This document shows, one piece after another, positions 1 through 12,143 of a stretch of 64,000 bases of DNA (positions are counted from its first letter, which is position 1; the number at the start of each line of letters is the position of its first letter). The translations under genes and the position numbers were made by a program. Source of the DNA: Rhexocercosporidium sp. MPI-PUGE-AT-0058 (taxonomy: Eukaryota > Ascomycota > Leotiomycetes > Helotiales); contig JAGTJL010000015.1 in assembly GCA_020746875.1 (NCBI GenBank), forward strand, positions 496,001-560,000. The letters are read 5' to 3'. The notes below the pieces were generated by a model. That model did not search any database, had not been told where the DNA came from, and saw only the letters and a program-made list of their open reading frames with translations.

Positions 1-1653
1 GTCTGGCCTGGCGGTACAGTAAACGTTTATTAGAAGAGCTGTCGGAAAATATTTCTGCATGCATTCCAGCCAATGCATGAAATCGTGAAGCTGCGCGCTC
101 AATTACGCAAACCTTGGGTTTAGGGCCTTGCTTAGGGCGAGGGGTCTTTTCTTTTGAGCCTTGGGCGGGGAACTGGTTGAACGTGTTAGGCTGCACTCTG
201 GGTTGGATCCGCATAGAGACTTATTCCCATGGTGGTGGAAGGATATACTCGAGCCGAGGCCAAGGAGGGGGATCAGCGTCAGCTCTGGGCGCTTGTCAAG
301 TTGTTTTGTATTTCTCTCCAAGTCGACTCCTGTTGCTTGCGGTACGGTGTTGTAAATGAGAAAGAGACTGAGGACGAAGCCCAGCCTTGGGGAGAGTAAG
401 ACATCCCGTGCGCCGAGCCTGGAAATGAAAGAGCTGAAGAAAAGAAACAAAGGTCGAGAAACTCTGCCAATAATCAGAAAAGCTGAGCAAGAGGCTTACC
501 AGGATCGTCGTCTCGGGGGCTGTTATCTTGTAGATCTTAGCTTGTATTTCGTCATAATCAGCATTTGGACTTCGTGTTAGTCTTTTGTTCACTCATCGAT
601 GCATCCGGAGAGAGTTCTAGATGGAATCGATCATAGTCGGTACTGTGGACGGGACTGACTACAACTACAACTAGGTACTATCTATTCACAGAGCATCTGT
701 CGATTGGTCTTCTGGATCTCAAACCTCTCGCCAATGCCTCTCAGTTGGAAAGACTGTCAATGAAGCCGTTCCATGCTCCCCACGCAATGATGCTCGTATC
801 TTCTGAAGTCGACTCAGGTCAACGGCACGGGAGAAGAAGAAACTATGCCGTACCTGTCCTAGTTGTCCTGTCTCTACTGTAATTAAGAACTCTTAGGAGT
901 TATGATGCGCGCCAAAACCGAATACCGTTCCTAGCTCCAAAGTCGAGAGACAAAAGTGCACCCTTGCACATGCATCAGATCTCATGAGTCCTGGCAGTTT
1001 TCTCTAGCTCCAGATCTCACTTTACACCCGAACGAATCACGGAATGACGGGTTGAATCCGCAACTTCCAGAGATACTAGGTTTAGATAGTTCCCTGCAAG
1101 ATCACAGGCGCCGCTCAAAGTTTAAACCAAGAGGATATTGATCTCGCAAGAAAGTCACTGCTGTCCCGTGTGCGGCCCATAGGCGAATTTTCTTGAGGCT
1201 TCACCAGCGGGTGGTTGGATTGTGTCACCATCAAACGCTGCGTTATTTTGAAGCTGGGTGAACCAGTCTACCTTAGTGTACATAAGCAGCTAGAACACCT
1301 CGCTACTGGGAGCTTAGGGGAACTTTGCATATCGTTGACTGCCTTAGATACCCGACAGGATGACTTAGGGGAACGGAGATGGCCGTAAGGATACAGAGCA
1401 GGAAGAGAACCGGTGGCGGCATGTGGAAATAACTTGCATTTATAATAAGCTTGAAGTTCGCGAACAAGCCTGGGGAGAGGACCCCAGCAAGGCTGACAAG
1501 CTTGCAAGCCTTACTGTAATAGCTTCACATAATATACAGACCAGACCTTCAAGGCCACATGCACCGAACAATGCAAGAAAATCAATGAACTTTTGTGGTA
1601 TTCCCCCTTCCCTTGCGCCGAATGCTTTGCATGCTCCCATGATTCCTTCCATT
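1..1653. other. Gene-free stretch downstream of TSC2
   Basis: Only short open frames occur here and none resembles a known family. A minus-strand frame (about 592 down to 500) ends in a good-looking donor (GTAAGC) but leads to no recognisable next exon. A frame at 103-450 (-) has a hydrophobic start followed by LDKR and only two cysteines. I do not call a gene. The stretch probably contains the 3' UTR of the tuberin gene, whose stop codon lies at 1654. Confidence 0.5.
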
Positions 1654-4600
1654 TTACGCCCACTTTGAGAAATCAAGAGATTCTACCAGACTCTCCTCTC
1701 CAGTGACAGGACCGACCTCGGTCTCCGCCGTGGATAGCACCGATGAACGCTGGGAGATGGCCTCGGGTGCCGTGTTCGTCAAGAAATTCGCAACTGAAGA
1801 TCGTCGAAGACTGCTGATACTATCTCGTATGTTCACGCCATTGGAAGTTCCTGGGGGTGAAGTGGCCGTCGAACCAGGACTCTTCGGGGCGTATCGTTCT
1901 CTAATTCGGTTGATGGCCTGCAATCTGCTTCGCCAGGATGAGACATTCTCCCGGTTTGACCACACCAGTGAGAACACTGATGCATTGAGCGCTAGTAATC
2001 GAATGAATCCTGGCAGGGCTGCCAGACTCATGATTTTTGTTTCCGCAGCAGGTGATATCTCTGGGAAACCAGGCTTGCTCATGACCTGCACCTTGTAGAA
2101 TGCATCATCTGCATGCATCTTAGACCTAAATCGTGTTGCAACAAATGATGCCCGAGACTCTGGTGTGATGACGATGTTCACAAAGTTGAACTGCGACGGA
2201 AAAGTATCGAATCGAAATGGAAGGCCAGAATTGTTGAAGATGATGTTGACAAAGTCGTTTCCAATGTGTCGTTTCTTGAGAATGCATTGAGGATCTCTAT
2301 CCAAGTTGGTTGGCATCTGCGTCGTTACATGGAAAACTATTTCTGTGACTCGATCACGCCAACAGAAGGTGTATTTCCCATCAGTGTCGTACTCTCTGTC
2401 TAGACCCTGAGTATTGAACTTGGCGCCTTGCAACTTTGTGAGTGTGCCGAGGCGAGACAGAAATTCCGTATAATCACTGCTACCCTGGATGTTTGCAAGT
2501 ATCTCAACCTCGTTTGTTTGGTGTTCGCCAATGTAGATCACACCCACTTTGTGACCATCCACAGTAAAAAGGCGGTTGAAGCCCTTGACAGCACGATCCA
2601 TATCCTCATTGTTTGGCAAAGGAATTGGGCGGGTAGCGTCACCCATTTGAGGAATTGATGCTGACAGTTGAAGCAGAAGATGGCTTGGCAACTTGACGTT
2701 ATCATCCGAGAGGCGGCCATCCTTCATGATATCTGCGAGACCAGGGTCCTGATGAGGTGGTGGTCGGATAAACTTCTCTTGAATAATGTAGCAAGATGTT
2801 CCAGAAGGCTGACGTTTAGTGATCTGAGCCCAGTCACCCCGAGTTGCTTGCTCAACTGTAATCAGACTGTTTCCGATGATCCATCTTTTCTTCCGAATCT
2901 CTCCAAATATCTCCTCTGTGAAGGATGGATCCGCATCTGACTCATCGACATCTGCATAAGCCACTCTTTGCATGAAGTCCAAGGTGACTTGGGCTTGCTC
3001 ATCGATCTTCTCTTTGCCGGTGATGTCGGTAGAGACGAGATTCCTGGTAATCCAGCTGACTTGTCCTGCGCGATCTGGGAGTTTAAGAGCTAAAAACCAA
3101 AATATGATGACATGATATGCTAACGCATAAACATACTGCGGAAGGTCATCCGATGTGTTTGGTTCAAAGTTGCTCTCGGCAGCTTTTGGATCAGAAGATG
3201 CAGTAGAGTTCCTGCTGAGGGGGTTACTGTTACGATTACCAGTATCCTTTGCTTGCTGGTCACGAACATATTGAAGATATCGAAAGCATATTGCGAAGAC
3301 TATGCGGTACTCCTCTTCCCGGAAGTTTACGTAGAGATCTTGTAGTCTTGCTAGACAAGCTAAGAATTCGAGGATATGGATTGCCACATGACTCTGGGTA
3401 ATAATCTGCGACATCTTTTGGAGAATGTGCACGAGCGATTTACTGGTAGATCCAGGGAGCTCGTGGCAACAGATCGAGAGTGCGTGGATACAGGACTTAG
3501 AGGTCTTTTCGCCGACGCCCTGGAGAAAAGTCCGAACGATTTCGTCTTGGTCGACCTTGGAAAAGTGACGGTGATAACTCATAACCATGTTCAAGATCTG
3601 GAAGATGCAGATAGCAACATCGGCTTTTCGAAGTCCTGATGACAAGGGCGGATCATAGTAAGTGCTGTTCTTGATCTGATCACAAAGCAGCTCCCTCAAC
3701 GTTCGAATTTGCGGAATGGCGCCAACAAACAGAGCTTGATTTGTTAATTGAGAAGCCAAGTGAACGAGGATGTAGCTGTAAACCTCCCAGTCGCATCCAT
3801 TCTTCATCAGACCGATGATGGTCTCGAGGTACATGCCGACATTCAAAGCAGTCTGAGGCTTGGTGATTGAAATGGCTGCTTTCTCGCTAGACTTTTCTAG
3901 ACTGCGAGCCTCGGCGTCCTCGTTCTCCCCATCGGAGGCTCCAATCCCCATGACATTCCCACCAGGGCAAGACTTCAACTCCAGACTAGCTTTCCCAGAC
4001 GCGGGCTCAGGGAGTGCATCCTGATCAGGACACATCCACATCTGAGGATGATGCCGTTGCATGGTTCTCGTGAGACCGCTGGCAGAGCGGAACGGCTGTC
4101 GACTTGATGGATGGCCTTGTCCTACAGAGGTGCTTCTCATAATACGAGAACTGTCTTCAGCTCGAGACGATCGTTGCTGTTGTGCAGCTTCGTCAATGGC
4201 TTGCTTTCTAGCGAGCGAGGCAGGGGTGCGGTAGAGAGTGGCTGCTAGCCCGTCAGACTCTGTAAATGGCGTCAAGAAAATGCCATTCGCCCAATCCGCC
4301 CGTAAACGAGAGAGCATTTTTAAAGCCGATATTCGTGCATCAGTCTCGCACTCGTGAGATTTGGAGATCCAAAGAAGTTCATCATAGATGCGTAGAGCTT
4401 TGGCGCTCGAATTGTCCATGGTCCTCATGAAAATCAGGATGAGACCTCTCGTGACGACGTTCGATGGGGTTTGAACCAAGCTATTAGGAATAGTAGACGA
4501 TGTAGGCCTACTGGAGTTCATTAATCCTTGCCTAGAGCCCGGAGGAGACCCAAGCGGAGATTGTAGACGGTCACTCGTGATACTCCCCCGGATGGCGCCT

Positions 4601-6519
4601 ACAACGTAGTCGAATAGAATATCATCAGCTTTCTCTGCAACGTTTACAGCGAATGAAACGACCTTCTGTAAGATTGCGATGTCTTTCTCGTCACCAATAT
4701 CATCGAGAATGGACATGACAAAGACTTGCACCGTGTCTGGGTCTTCATGCTCATCCATCATCTCGATCACCTCGAAAACATCAGTGATAGCCTTGAGGGC
4801 ATGCAGCCGAATGTGAGTTGGTTGTGACCGGTCTGAGAAGAATGCAGAAAGGACCATCTTTGTATTCTCTTTCCAATCCAAGTCTGAAGGGTAGCAATAG
4901 CGATATTCCATGTAGTAGTCGATGACTAGCTTTGCACACGATTCCGGGAGATGTGGGTGAATAGTGACGAAGAACTTGACACAGTCCTCTTTCTGGAAGA
5001 AGTCAATGGCAGAGAATTTGATCAGGAGTTCTTCGATACGGAGAATGATGCTATAAAGGGTTTGCGCCAGGCTTGTGGCCAAATTTTGCTCACTCGTGTC
5101 TTCTTTGGTCAACGGACTGCTAATATGGGACCGGCTTGTAAGTTGGTGACCGTCAGGTGTTTCAAGTGTTCTCTGAGCGCATTTTGTGACCACATCGAAC
5201 ATGAGTGACCAGTCTTCCTCCATTACATTCAGCTTGACCTCTTGATTCTCATCGCTGAACAGAGAAAGGATCAAGCGTAGTACATCGTTCTCAACTTTCG
5301 CGTGCTCGATCTCCACAACCTTCTCGAGAGCAGCGATAAGTAGAGTAAATGGAACGAGAGGATATCCATTCTCTCCATCCTTAGCGAACAACTTTTCTAG
5401 CACTGACAATGCTCCCCGAATCTCGCGGACGGTTTGCTTACCGTTGGATGCATCGACAGGTGGTTCCTGAAGTATGTTGAGGAGGATTCTGACAGTTTTC
5501 TGTCCATTGTGAGATTTGCAGAGATTGCTGATAGAACGCCACGCCTCTGGTTGTACATCGGTTACAAGACAATGAATGGAACAGAGCACCTTGACACACC
5601 CCAAAAGCTTCGTGCCTGGAATATCGCCGTATGTGACGATTGCATTGATAACGTTGATGCATGCCTTCAAATCCCCCGAAAGGGGAGTATTCACACAAAT
5701 GTGAAGGACGACATCAATGAGGTCGCCGGTGGTTTCCTCGCTCGATACACTGAAGCTGAATTTTATGACATCCACGATGAAGGCAAACAGGAGGGACAAG
5801 TTCGTCTCCTCCCCAAGAGGAGCTTTGCTTTTCGAGCTCCTGTTTTGGCGGCCAGCTTCTCTCCTGGCAGCAGAGGTGACAGAAAAGTTGTGTTTTAACC
5901 AGGATGTCAAAAGAGGTAACGTCTCGTAATGGAATCCAGCAAGATCCTTCCCATTTTTCGCCAGTTCCACCAGGGACGCAAGCTGTAGATGGAAATCGTC
6001 GGGATTTGCTGGGGCAGTAAGGACTCGGAAATAGAAAAGTCGCTCTGGGTCGGTTGATATAGTTTGTTGAACACAAGCAGTAAGCAGTTCAAATCCTGCA
6101 ATTCGAGCTTCCCTTGGATTTTTCGATTCGATAAGGTCTTTAGCCTGCTTGAATATACTCGTCACCTACACCAAGTTGTCAGCCGCGTCCGTTGCATCTA
6201 GCACGATATCACATACACTTGTTAGCGGGTAATCTTGTACGGCATGACGAAGAGCTTCTGCCGCCGCTAGTCGTTCTGCCAGAGGATTTCCATGCTTCAG
6301 TTGTGCATACAGATGTTCGTAGTCTGGCGGCCCGCCATATGTTGCCGATTGCAGGTATAGGGTGGGTGGTACATTATTTGTGCCATTCAAGGAGGTGGGA
6401 GAGCTTAGATTCGCGTTCTTCGTCGATCTGTTTCCTGTCAAGCTCTTAAAGACACTGGCAAAGCCGCTCGTGGATTTCGGCTCTGGCGTTTGGGCTACGT
6501 CTCCAGCCGCCGGAGACAT
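1654..6519 (-). CDS. TSC2: Tuberin-like GTPase-activating protein (TSC2)
   Basis: Tuberin is the catalytic subunit of the TSC complex, a GAP for the small GTPase Rheb upstream of TORC1. The model has two exons, 6519-6217 and 6165-1654, giving 1604 aa. The 51-nt intron (6166-6216) has a GTATGT donor, a CTGAC branch point and a TAG acceptor, and it keeps frame across a stop that would otherwise interrupt. The start at 6519 (MSPAAGD) is the first ATG in frame; a 5' UTR intron with GTAAGT at 6744 and CAG at 6558 is possible. The N-terminal two thirds are helical and HEAT-like, as in tuberin. The RapGAP domain lies near residues 1300-1450, starting around VGVIYIGEHQTNEVEIL. KKRHIGNDFVNIIF near residue 1400 carries the Asn-thumb motif (HIGND) used for GTP hydrolysis, so the protein should be catalytically competent. 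The C-terminal tail is Ser/Thr-rich. The length fits fungal tuberins. Family assignment is strong; the exact start is less certain. Confidence 0.92.
6166..6216 (-). other. 51-nt intron of the TSC2 gene
   Basis: On the minus strand it reads GTATGT at the 5' end, CTGAC about 13 nt before the 3' end, and TAG at the acceptor. Reading through it would meet an in-frame TAG. Removal joins ...PLTS to VTSIFKQ in phase 0. Confidence 0.9.
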
Positions 6520-6567
6520 AGAAACTTGAGGTTGTGGTACCAGATGATGTGGCAGTTCTGTTTTCAA

Positions 6568-8488
6568 GAAGCGTCAGCTATATTTCCTTTACTCCATTCC
6601 TAGCGGAGGGGTTTGAAAGTATGGAGGAGGATGAGGGGCATTTCGAGGTATGCTCAAGTACAAGCTTCTAAGCAGACCCAGAGAGTGCACGATTTGGAGA
6701 AGTTTGACCACACAGAATATGCAAAAGGCCAACTCAGAACTTACGTGCAACTCAGCACACATAAGTGTGCCTGTAGGATGGATCCAGTACTGATCTCAGT
6801 AGCATATCAGATGGATGCTGATAAGGCCAGTCGAGTGAGACGAGGATCTGCTAGTTCGAATGCCGCAATTCCATGAACGACAATTCTGGAAGTCTGGACG
6901 GTAGATCTGCTGTAGGCGCAGTAGAATCGGCGGGTATGGTTGGCGGAGAAGAGTGAGATGCGGTTGAAGGAAGATGGTATTTGTCTTCTCGCTTTCAAGT
7001 GAGTTGAGCTCCGTCGGGGTCAGCTGGCAGCAAGATCCCTGCCCGACTAGGTAGTTAGGCGACCCCTCAATATTGCCAGGCGATCTGGACACTTTGGAAA
7101 AATTGAAATGACAAGGTGATGATGCCCTGGTACTTTCTGGAGGACTGAAAAGAAAAAGTATCTAGAACTGTAATCAGGCCAAACTTGAATATTCCTCCTC
7201 GGCTTGCAGCGGTCCTCTTTCTGTCCTTGTTTCTGTTCCCTGCCCTGCGTCGGCCAAAGGCATATTTTCTCCCCGATTGATCCACTTTCGCGATCTTGTG
7301 TTGTGATTGGCGCGATAACGAAGCGGAACGGACCTGGTGGAGCTGACCTGGTTCTGGTGAGCCTCTCCTCACCTGACCTCACAAGCGTGACGATCCACTC
7401 CGGCCTCCTACGCAGTAAATGTGTGCCTCCTTCACTTCAACACTTTCAAGGTTCCCCAGCTTTAGATTCCCATATAACCTTCGGACATTGGTTTACGGAA
7501 GATTCACGTTTTTTCCAGCCTGGTTATGGAACAATTATGAATTGCCAAGTCTATCTAAGAACAATCTTTCCAACGTTCCGTCACTCAGGAAAACATCATG
7601 TCGCCAGGTCCAGAGGATTCAAACTGCTGCCGCTATTCTACGTAGTCTGATCGTTTATTCTTCTTTATTTTTCATCCATGACCTAGGAGTAAAATCAACT
7701 GCGTGCTTCTCATACGTCAACTCAAAGGTTGATTTCCTCGATAATATTTTTGAGCGTTGTAGACTCGCCGCTTTTTAGTATTGTTTTGGGTGGGCTTTAT
7801 TTTAAGGAAAGAATGGTAGAGGACAGGACACCGCACGAAACCAGATACAATTGCCAACGGTATAATCGATAATCCAGAGCCTCCAAGAAATATTTCTTCT
7901 GTGCCGGAAGCTGTAAGCTTATATCATCCTCTACACTTAAACATTGGGAATTCCACTCAGCAATCTTTGATGAGTGCTTTTCTTCTACGAGGAGGATAAT
8001 GAAATCGGTTTTAATACGGACCTTTCCATATACGATAGCGAGTAACCCTCAAGCTCACTGCTGTCCATCAGCTTTAGAATGATTTCTCGAAAAGTAGCCT
8101 CTTAGCTGGCTCAGCAGCACTGCAATAGCGAGCAACCTCACTAAAAATACCTACGAGGGCTGTCAATTGATCTTGGGTACACATGTACTACTTTGAAACT
8201 GCAAAGCTGATAAAAATACCTGATCGCAATGAAACGATTGAGCCCAAATAACTTTTATAATTCTAGAGCAAACTTCTCCGAAATCCTGATCTCTTGAGCA
8301 GCAGCTGGACCGTGAAAAGGAACGTAAACCGTGCGGATCCAGGAAGCGAAGCCCAGAATCCTTTCATTGCGGCGCAGAATCCATCCGCATATACCTCCTC
8401 ATAGTCGTCAGCTAAATATCGCTTTTAACAAGGTTCACGATGCAGAAGAAACGAAATCTGGAGTTCTGGAGGGTTTCTTCTCGACTGT
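6568..8488. other. Intergenic region between TSC2 and uL2
   Basis: Two head-to-head genes (TSC2 on minus, uL2 on plus) share this interval, so it should hold both promoters and the TSC2 5' leader. A possible TSC2 5' UTR intron runs from 6744 to 6558. The open frames here (for example 7204-7650 on plus) resemble nothing I know and have no supporting splice structure. Confidence 0.5.
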
Positions 8489-8494
8489 CACGTG
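8489..8494. promoter_or_regulatory. CACGTG palindrome upstream of uL2
   Basis: A CACGTG core (context GTCACGTGTC) lies 150 nt upstream of the ribosomal protein start. This is the class of site bound by bHLH factors such as Cbf1. Its role here is inferred only from sequence and position. Confidence 0.35.
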
Positions 8495-8570
8495 TCATTC
8501 ACATTATTCCTGAAACAGCCTAGCACGAAATGCTCTCGCTTCGGGTGCGCCGACCTTCCAGAGTCCACAC

Positions 8571-8580
8571 CTAGGGTTTT
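8571..8580. promoter_or_regulatory. Telo-box-like AACCCTAG motif upstream of uL2
   Basis: CTAGGGTTTT, which reads AAAACCCTAG on the other strand, lies about 65 nt before the uL2 start. Motifs of this kind (AACCCTA) are known from ribosomal protein promoters in several eukaryotes. The match and position are seen; the function is inferred. Confidence 0.35.
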
Positions 8581-8643
8581 CTGAAATCTCTAGAATTTGC
8601 GACCTCAACACCACAGCAATTCGAGTCGACCACAACCGCCACC

Positions 8644-9892
8644 ATGGGACGGTAAGCCTCTTCTCTTCCGAACGGCCGCTGTTATATCGAGAACTGGATC
8701 TTTGAGCTTCTGCGACTCTGCGAAGCCCTCGCCTTTCCTGGAATCTGGTTGCTAACCTCGTCGTCGCATAGGGTCATTCGAAATCAGAGAAAGGGCCGTG
8801 GCTCGATCTTTACCGCCAACACAAGATTAAACAAGAACCCAGCTCAGTTCCGTCAACTCGACTATTCTGAAGCACATGGCTACATCCGAGGGTACGTTTG
8901 GGTGGTCTTGAGAGGATTTGAATAGCCTCACTTCGAGAGACAGCTCCCACCTTTCGATCCTCCCTCCAAATACCCTCAGACCACAACTGACATTTATTCA
9001 AGTGTTATCCGAGAAATCATTCATGACCCAGGTCGAGGAGCTCCGTAAGTTATTGCCAAAACTCGGTGGAATTCGCCTTGTGCGATCTAGTATTCTCCAG
9101 ATCCAATGCTGATTGATGTCCGTTCCTTAGCCTCGCCCGCGTCGTTTTCCGTGACCCATACCGATTCAAGCTTCACACTGAGACATTCATCGCCAACGAG
9201 GGAATGTGAGTTACACCTGGGGAATAAGTTGGGGGCTGTGGGGAAAATTCAGAGTCTAATACGGTACAGGTACACTGGCCAATTCATCTACGCCGGAAAG
9301 AACGCTGCTCTGACCGTCGGAAACGTTCTTCCCCTCGCTAGCATCCCCGAAGGAACCGTCATCTCAAATGTTGAGAGCAAGGTTGGAGATCGTGGTTCTT
9401 TGGGACGTACGTCTGGAAACTATGTTACCGTCATCGGCCACAACCCAGATGAGGGCAAGACTCGTGTCAAGCTCCCATCCGGCGCCAAGAAGGTCATTGC
9501 AAGCAATGCCCGTGGCATGATTGGTATTGTTGCAGGTGGTGGACGTACCGACAAACCATTGATGAGTATGATATGACGTATATTTTCTTGGCTGGATATT
9601 TTCTAATTTCTAAACAGAGGCTTCGCGTGCTAAGCATAAGTTCGCTGTGAAGCGTAACTCCTGGCCAAAGACTCGTGGTGTTGCCATGAACCCCGTCGAC
9701 CATCCTCACGGAGTATGTACTTCCAAATGCAGGACTGAAGAATTTTTGCTAACGAAATAACAGGGTGGTAACCATCAACATATCGGTAAGGCCTCGACTA
9801 TCTCAAGATACGCCGTCCAAGGTCAAAAGGCTGGTCTTATCGCTGCTCGGAGAACTGGTCTGTTGCGCGGTACTCAAAAGGTCAAGGACTAG
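8644..9892 (+). CDS. RPL2: 60S ribosomal protein uL2 (yeast Rpl2, human RPL8)
   Basis: uL2 is a large-subunit protein at the peptidyl transferase centre, needed for subunit joining. Seven exons give exactly 254 aa, the usual length: 8644-8651, 8772-8891, 9003-9044, 9131-9205, 9270-9565, 9618-9712, 9764-9892. The first exon holds only ATG GGA CG, and all junctions keep frame. The protein starts [16 protein letters not shown]. It contains the uL2 hallmark [20 protein letters not shown], in which the conserved His-rich loop is split by the last intron after HPHG, and it ends [15 protein letters not shown] and a telo-box-like motif lie upstream. The adenosine kinase gene follows in the same direction 470 nt downstream. 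Identification is essentially certain. Confidence 0.97.
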
Positions 9893-10360
9893 AGGGTTTG
9901 ATCACTGGGATTGTTTTTTGCTTCGGATTTGCTGGCTTCGCAATGAATGTACCTTGATGGAAGGAGCATCTGCGAGAATGAAATAAATTCATAAATCATC
10001 TGCCTTGTAGTTGACTTGTGAGGAAATGCTGCATCGATGATCTGAAGCCCAGCTCTAGCTATCCTAGCTAACCTTGCATATTTCAGTGCACCTTGTCAAG
10101 TGACTGTTTACTTCGGCTACAGATGTTCCTTCTATTTTCTACATATACACTCGAGCCATTATTTTACATTGAAGTCTTCGACGTTTCCCCGTTAAGCATC
10201 CGCTGTGGCGTTCAAGGCACAAGCGCTGTGGCTTGTTAATTTCCATCCCAAAACCAACCCCACATCCACACCGACCCCACCATCTCAAAATCCAAACAAC
10301 ACTTCTTCGCTCTCCTCTTCAAACCTCACCAAGACTCCATCCCCACAACGAGAATCAATC
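9893..10360. other. Spacer between uL2 and adenosine kinase
   Basis: This holds the 3' UTR of uL2 (an AATAAA-like AAATAAATTC lies near 9981) and the promoter and leader of the next gene. The last 120 nt before the start are C/A-rich and pyrimidine-biased, as is common for fungal 5' leaders. No gene seen. Confidence 0.5.
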
Positions 10361-11744
10361 ATGGCTCCAACTCAAGAATTCGCCCTCCTCTGCTTGGAGA
10401 ACCCTCTGCTTGGTAAGTCAACTTTTGCTTGCATCTTAGAGGCAATCGCAGGAATACTGCATCTTGAATATATACCCCTCACTTCAATTCAAAAAACGCA
10501 CTTATTGTATCAATCCTGAGGCTTTACGGGCCCAATTCTGTATCAGAATGCCCAGAGTCATATACTGACCTCTATGCAGATATTCAAGCAGTAGGTAATG
10601 CCGCCCTCCTCGAGAAATACAATATCAAGGCCAACGATGCCATCCTCGCCGAAGAAAAGCACATCGGCATCTACGAAGACCTGCTCAACAACTACTCCGC
10701 AAAGCTCATCGCTGGAGGCGGCGCCCAGAACACCGCCCGCGGAGCACAATACATGCTTCCCCCAAACTCCGTCGTCTACCTCGGCGGCGTCGGCGACGAC
10801 AAGTACGCCGCGATCCTGCATGACGCTGTCAAGACAGCCGGTCTGCGAGTCGAATACCGAGTCGACAAGACACATCCCACCGGCCGTTGTGGAGTCGTTA
10901 TCACAGACCACAACCGCTCTATGGTCACTGACTTGGGAGCCGCAAACCACTATGACCTCGACCACTTGAAGAGTCCTGAGGTGTGGAAGCTCGTCGAGGG
11001 AGCAAGCACGTACTTCGTTGGCGGATACCACTTGACTGTCTGCCCACCCGCCATCATGGCTCTCGCTGAAGAGGCAGCCGCCAAGAACAAGGTATTCGTA
11101 TTCTCGCTGTCTGCCCCTTTCATTCCGCAGTTCTTCAAGGATCCGCTTGATGCTACGGCCCCGTACTGGGATTACGTTATCGGTAACGAGACGGAGGCGT
11201 TGTCGTATGCGGAGAGCCATGGGATTGAGAGTAAGGATATCAAGGAGATTGCCAAGGCGTTGGCGGCGCTGCCGAAGAAGAATGAGAAGCGTGAGAGGGT
11301 GGCTATTATTACTCAGGGCACAGAGCCTACTGTCGTCAGTGTAGGTGGTAAGGATGTACAGGAGTTCCCTGTTCATGCTATTGATAGCAAGCTCATCAAC
11401 GATACTACTGGTGCTGGTGATGCTTTTGCTGCTGGCTTCACGGCTGGTTTGGTTGCTGGAGAGAGCTTAGCTCAGTGTGTTGATCAGGGTCAATGGTTGG
11501 CCAAGCTGAGCATCCAGGAATTGGGTCCTTCGTAAGTTCTTCACCTCTTTTTCATCTTCTTCACATCCCATCATGAGAGCATGGCAAGAGAAGCACATGT
11601 CAATTTCTGCATTCAAGTAGCTACGCTGGATTTCTCCAGCTCGAGAATATCAACCCTCCAAGAATTTGCTCCCCGAAAGATAAACTAACGAACAACCGCA
11701 GATTCCCATTCCCTAAGCAGACCTACAAGCCAACCACTCAGTAA
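10361..11744 (+). CDS. ADO1: Adenosine kinase (PfkB family)
   Basis: Adenosine kinase phosphorylates adenosine to AMP. It salvages adenosine released by S-adenosylhomocysteine hydrolysis and so keeps methylation going. Three exons, 10361-10412, 10580-11531 and 11702-11744, give 348 aa, the usual size. The N-terminus MAPTQEFALLCLENPLLD and the motif GGGAQNTARGAQ are the substrate-side signature. DTTGAGDAFAAGF near residues 295-308 is the PfkB signature containing the catalytic Asp (GAGD). The C-terminal exon FPFPKQTYKPTTQ is typical of fungal orthologues. The second and third codons match the Kozak-like ATGGCT context. The gene converges with the EST1-like gene. A long open frame exists on the opposite strand of exon 2, but it is a by-product of GC-rich third positions. 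Confidence 0.95.
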
Positions 11745-12143
11745 ACAACCCTTCGTTTTCCTAGCGCAATATCATCACCTAGAGATCTTAGACGGCGTTC
11801 AGTGGGTGGCAAAAGGTTTCAACAACAACCAGGGACGCGTCTAAATTTCGGTGACTTTTGGACTGTCCGTATGATGATGAGAGATGACCGATATGATCCT
11901 CCACGATCAAAGCATAGATAGCTCGCGTTGAATTTAAGAACATGAAAAGTCCTTGCATACAAATGCTGCTGGTGATGGGTGATGGGTGCTCCAGTGGCGT
12001 GATAATGTGATGTCGATGTGTTTCGACCATGTATGCCAAACATGCATAGATCCCGATCTTTGCAGGGCGCTATCAAAATCTGACATGACCGGTCGGTGTA
12101 ATTCTGATTTGTGTTCATACAAGAATCGTTGTTCAGATCGCTC
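11745..12143. other. Spacer between convergent ADO1 and EST1-like genes
   Basis: About 400 nt lie between the two stop codons. The spacer should hold both 3' UTRs. No further coding signal seen. Confidence 0.5.

Noticed and set aside
103..592. Minus-strand frames with a hydrophobic N-terminus and an LDKR sequence, resembling a small secreted protein
   Set aside because: Only two cysteines, no consistent exon chain after the GTAAGC donor near 510, and no known family.
1703..2098. A 131-codon plus-strand frame opposite TSC2
   Set aside because: It lies antisense within the RapGAP and tail coding sequence and has no supporting features of its own.
10558..11376. A 272-codon open frame antisense to adenosine kinase exon 2
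   Set aside because: It mirrors the strong third-position G/C bias of the kinase, contains no recognisable motif and has no independent splice or promoter evidence.
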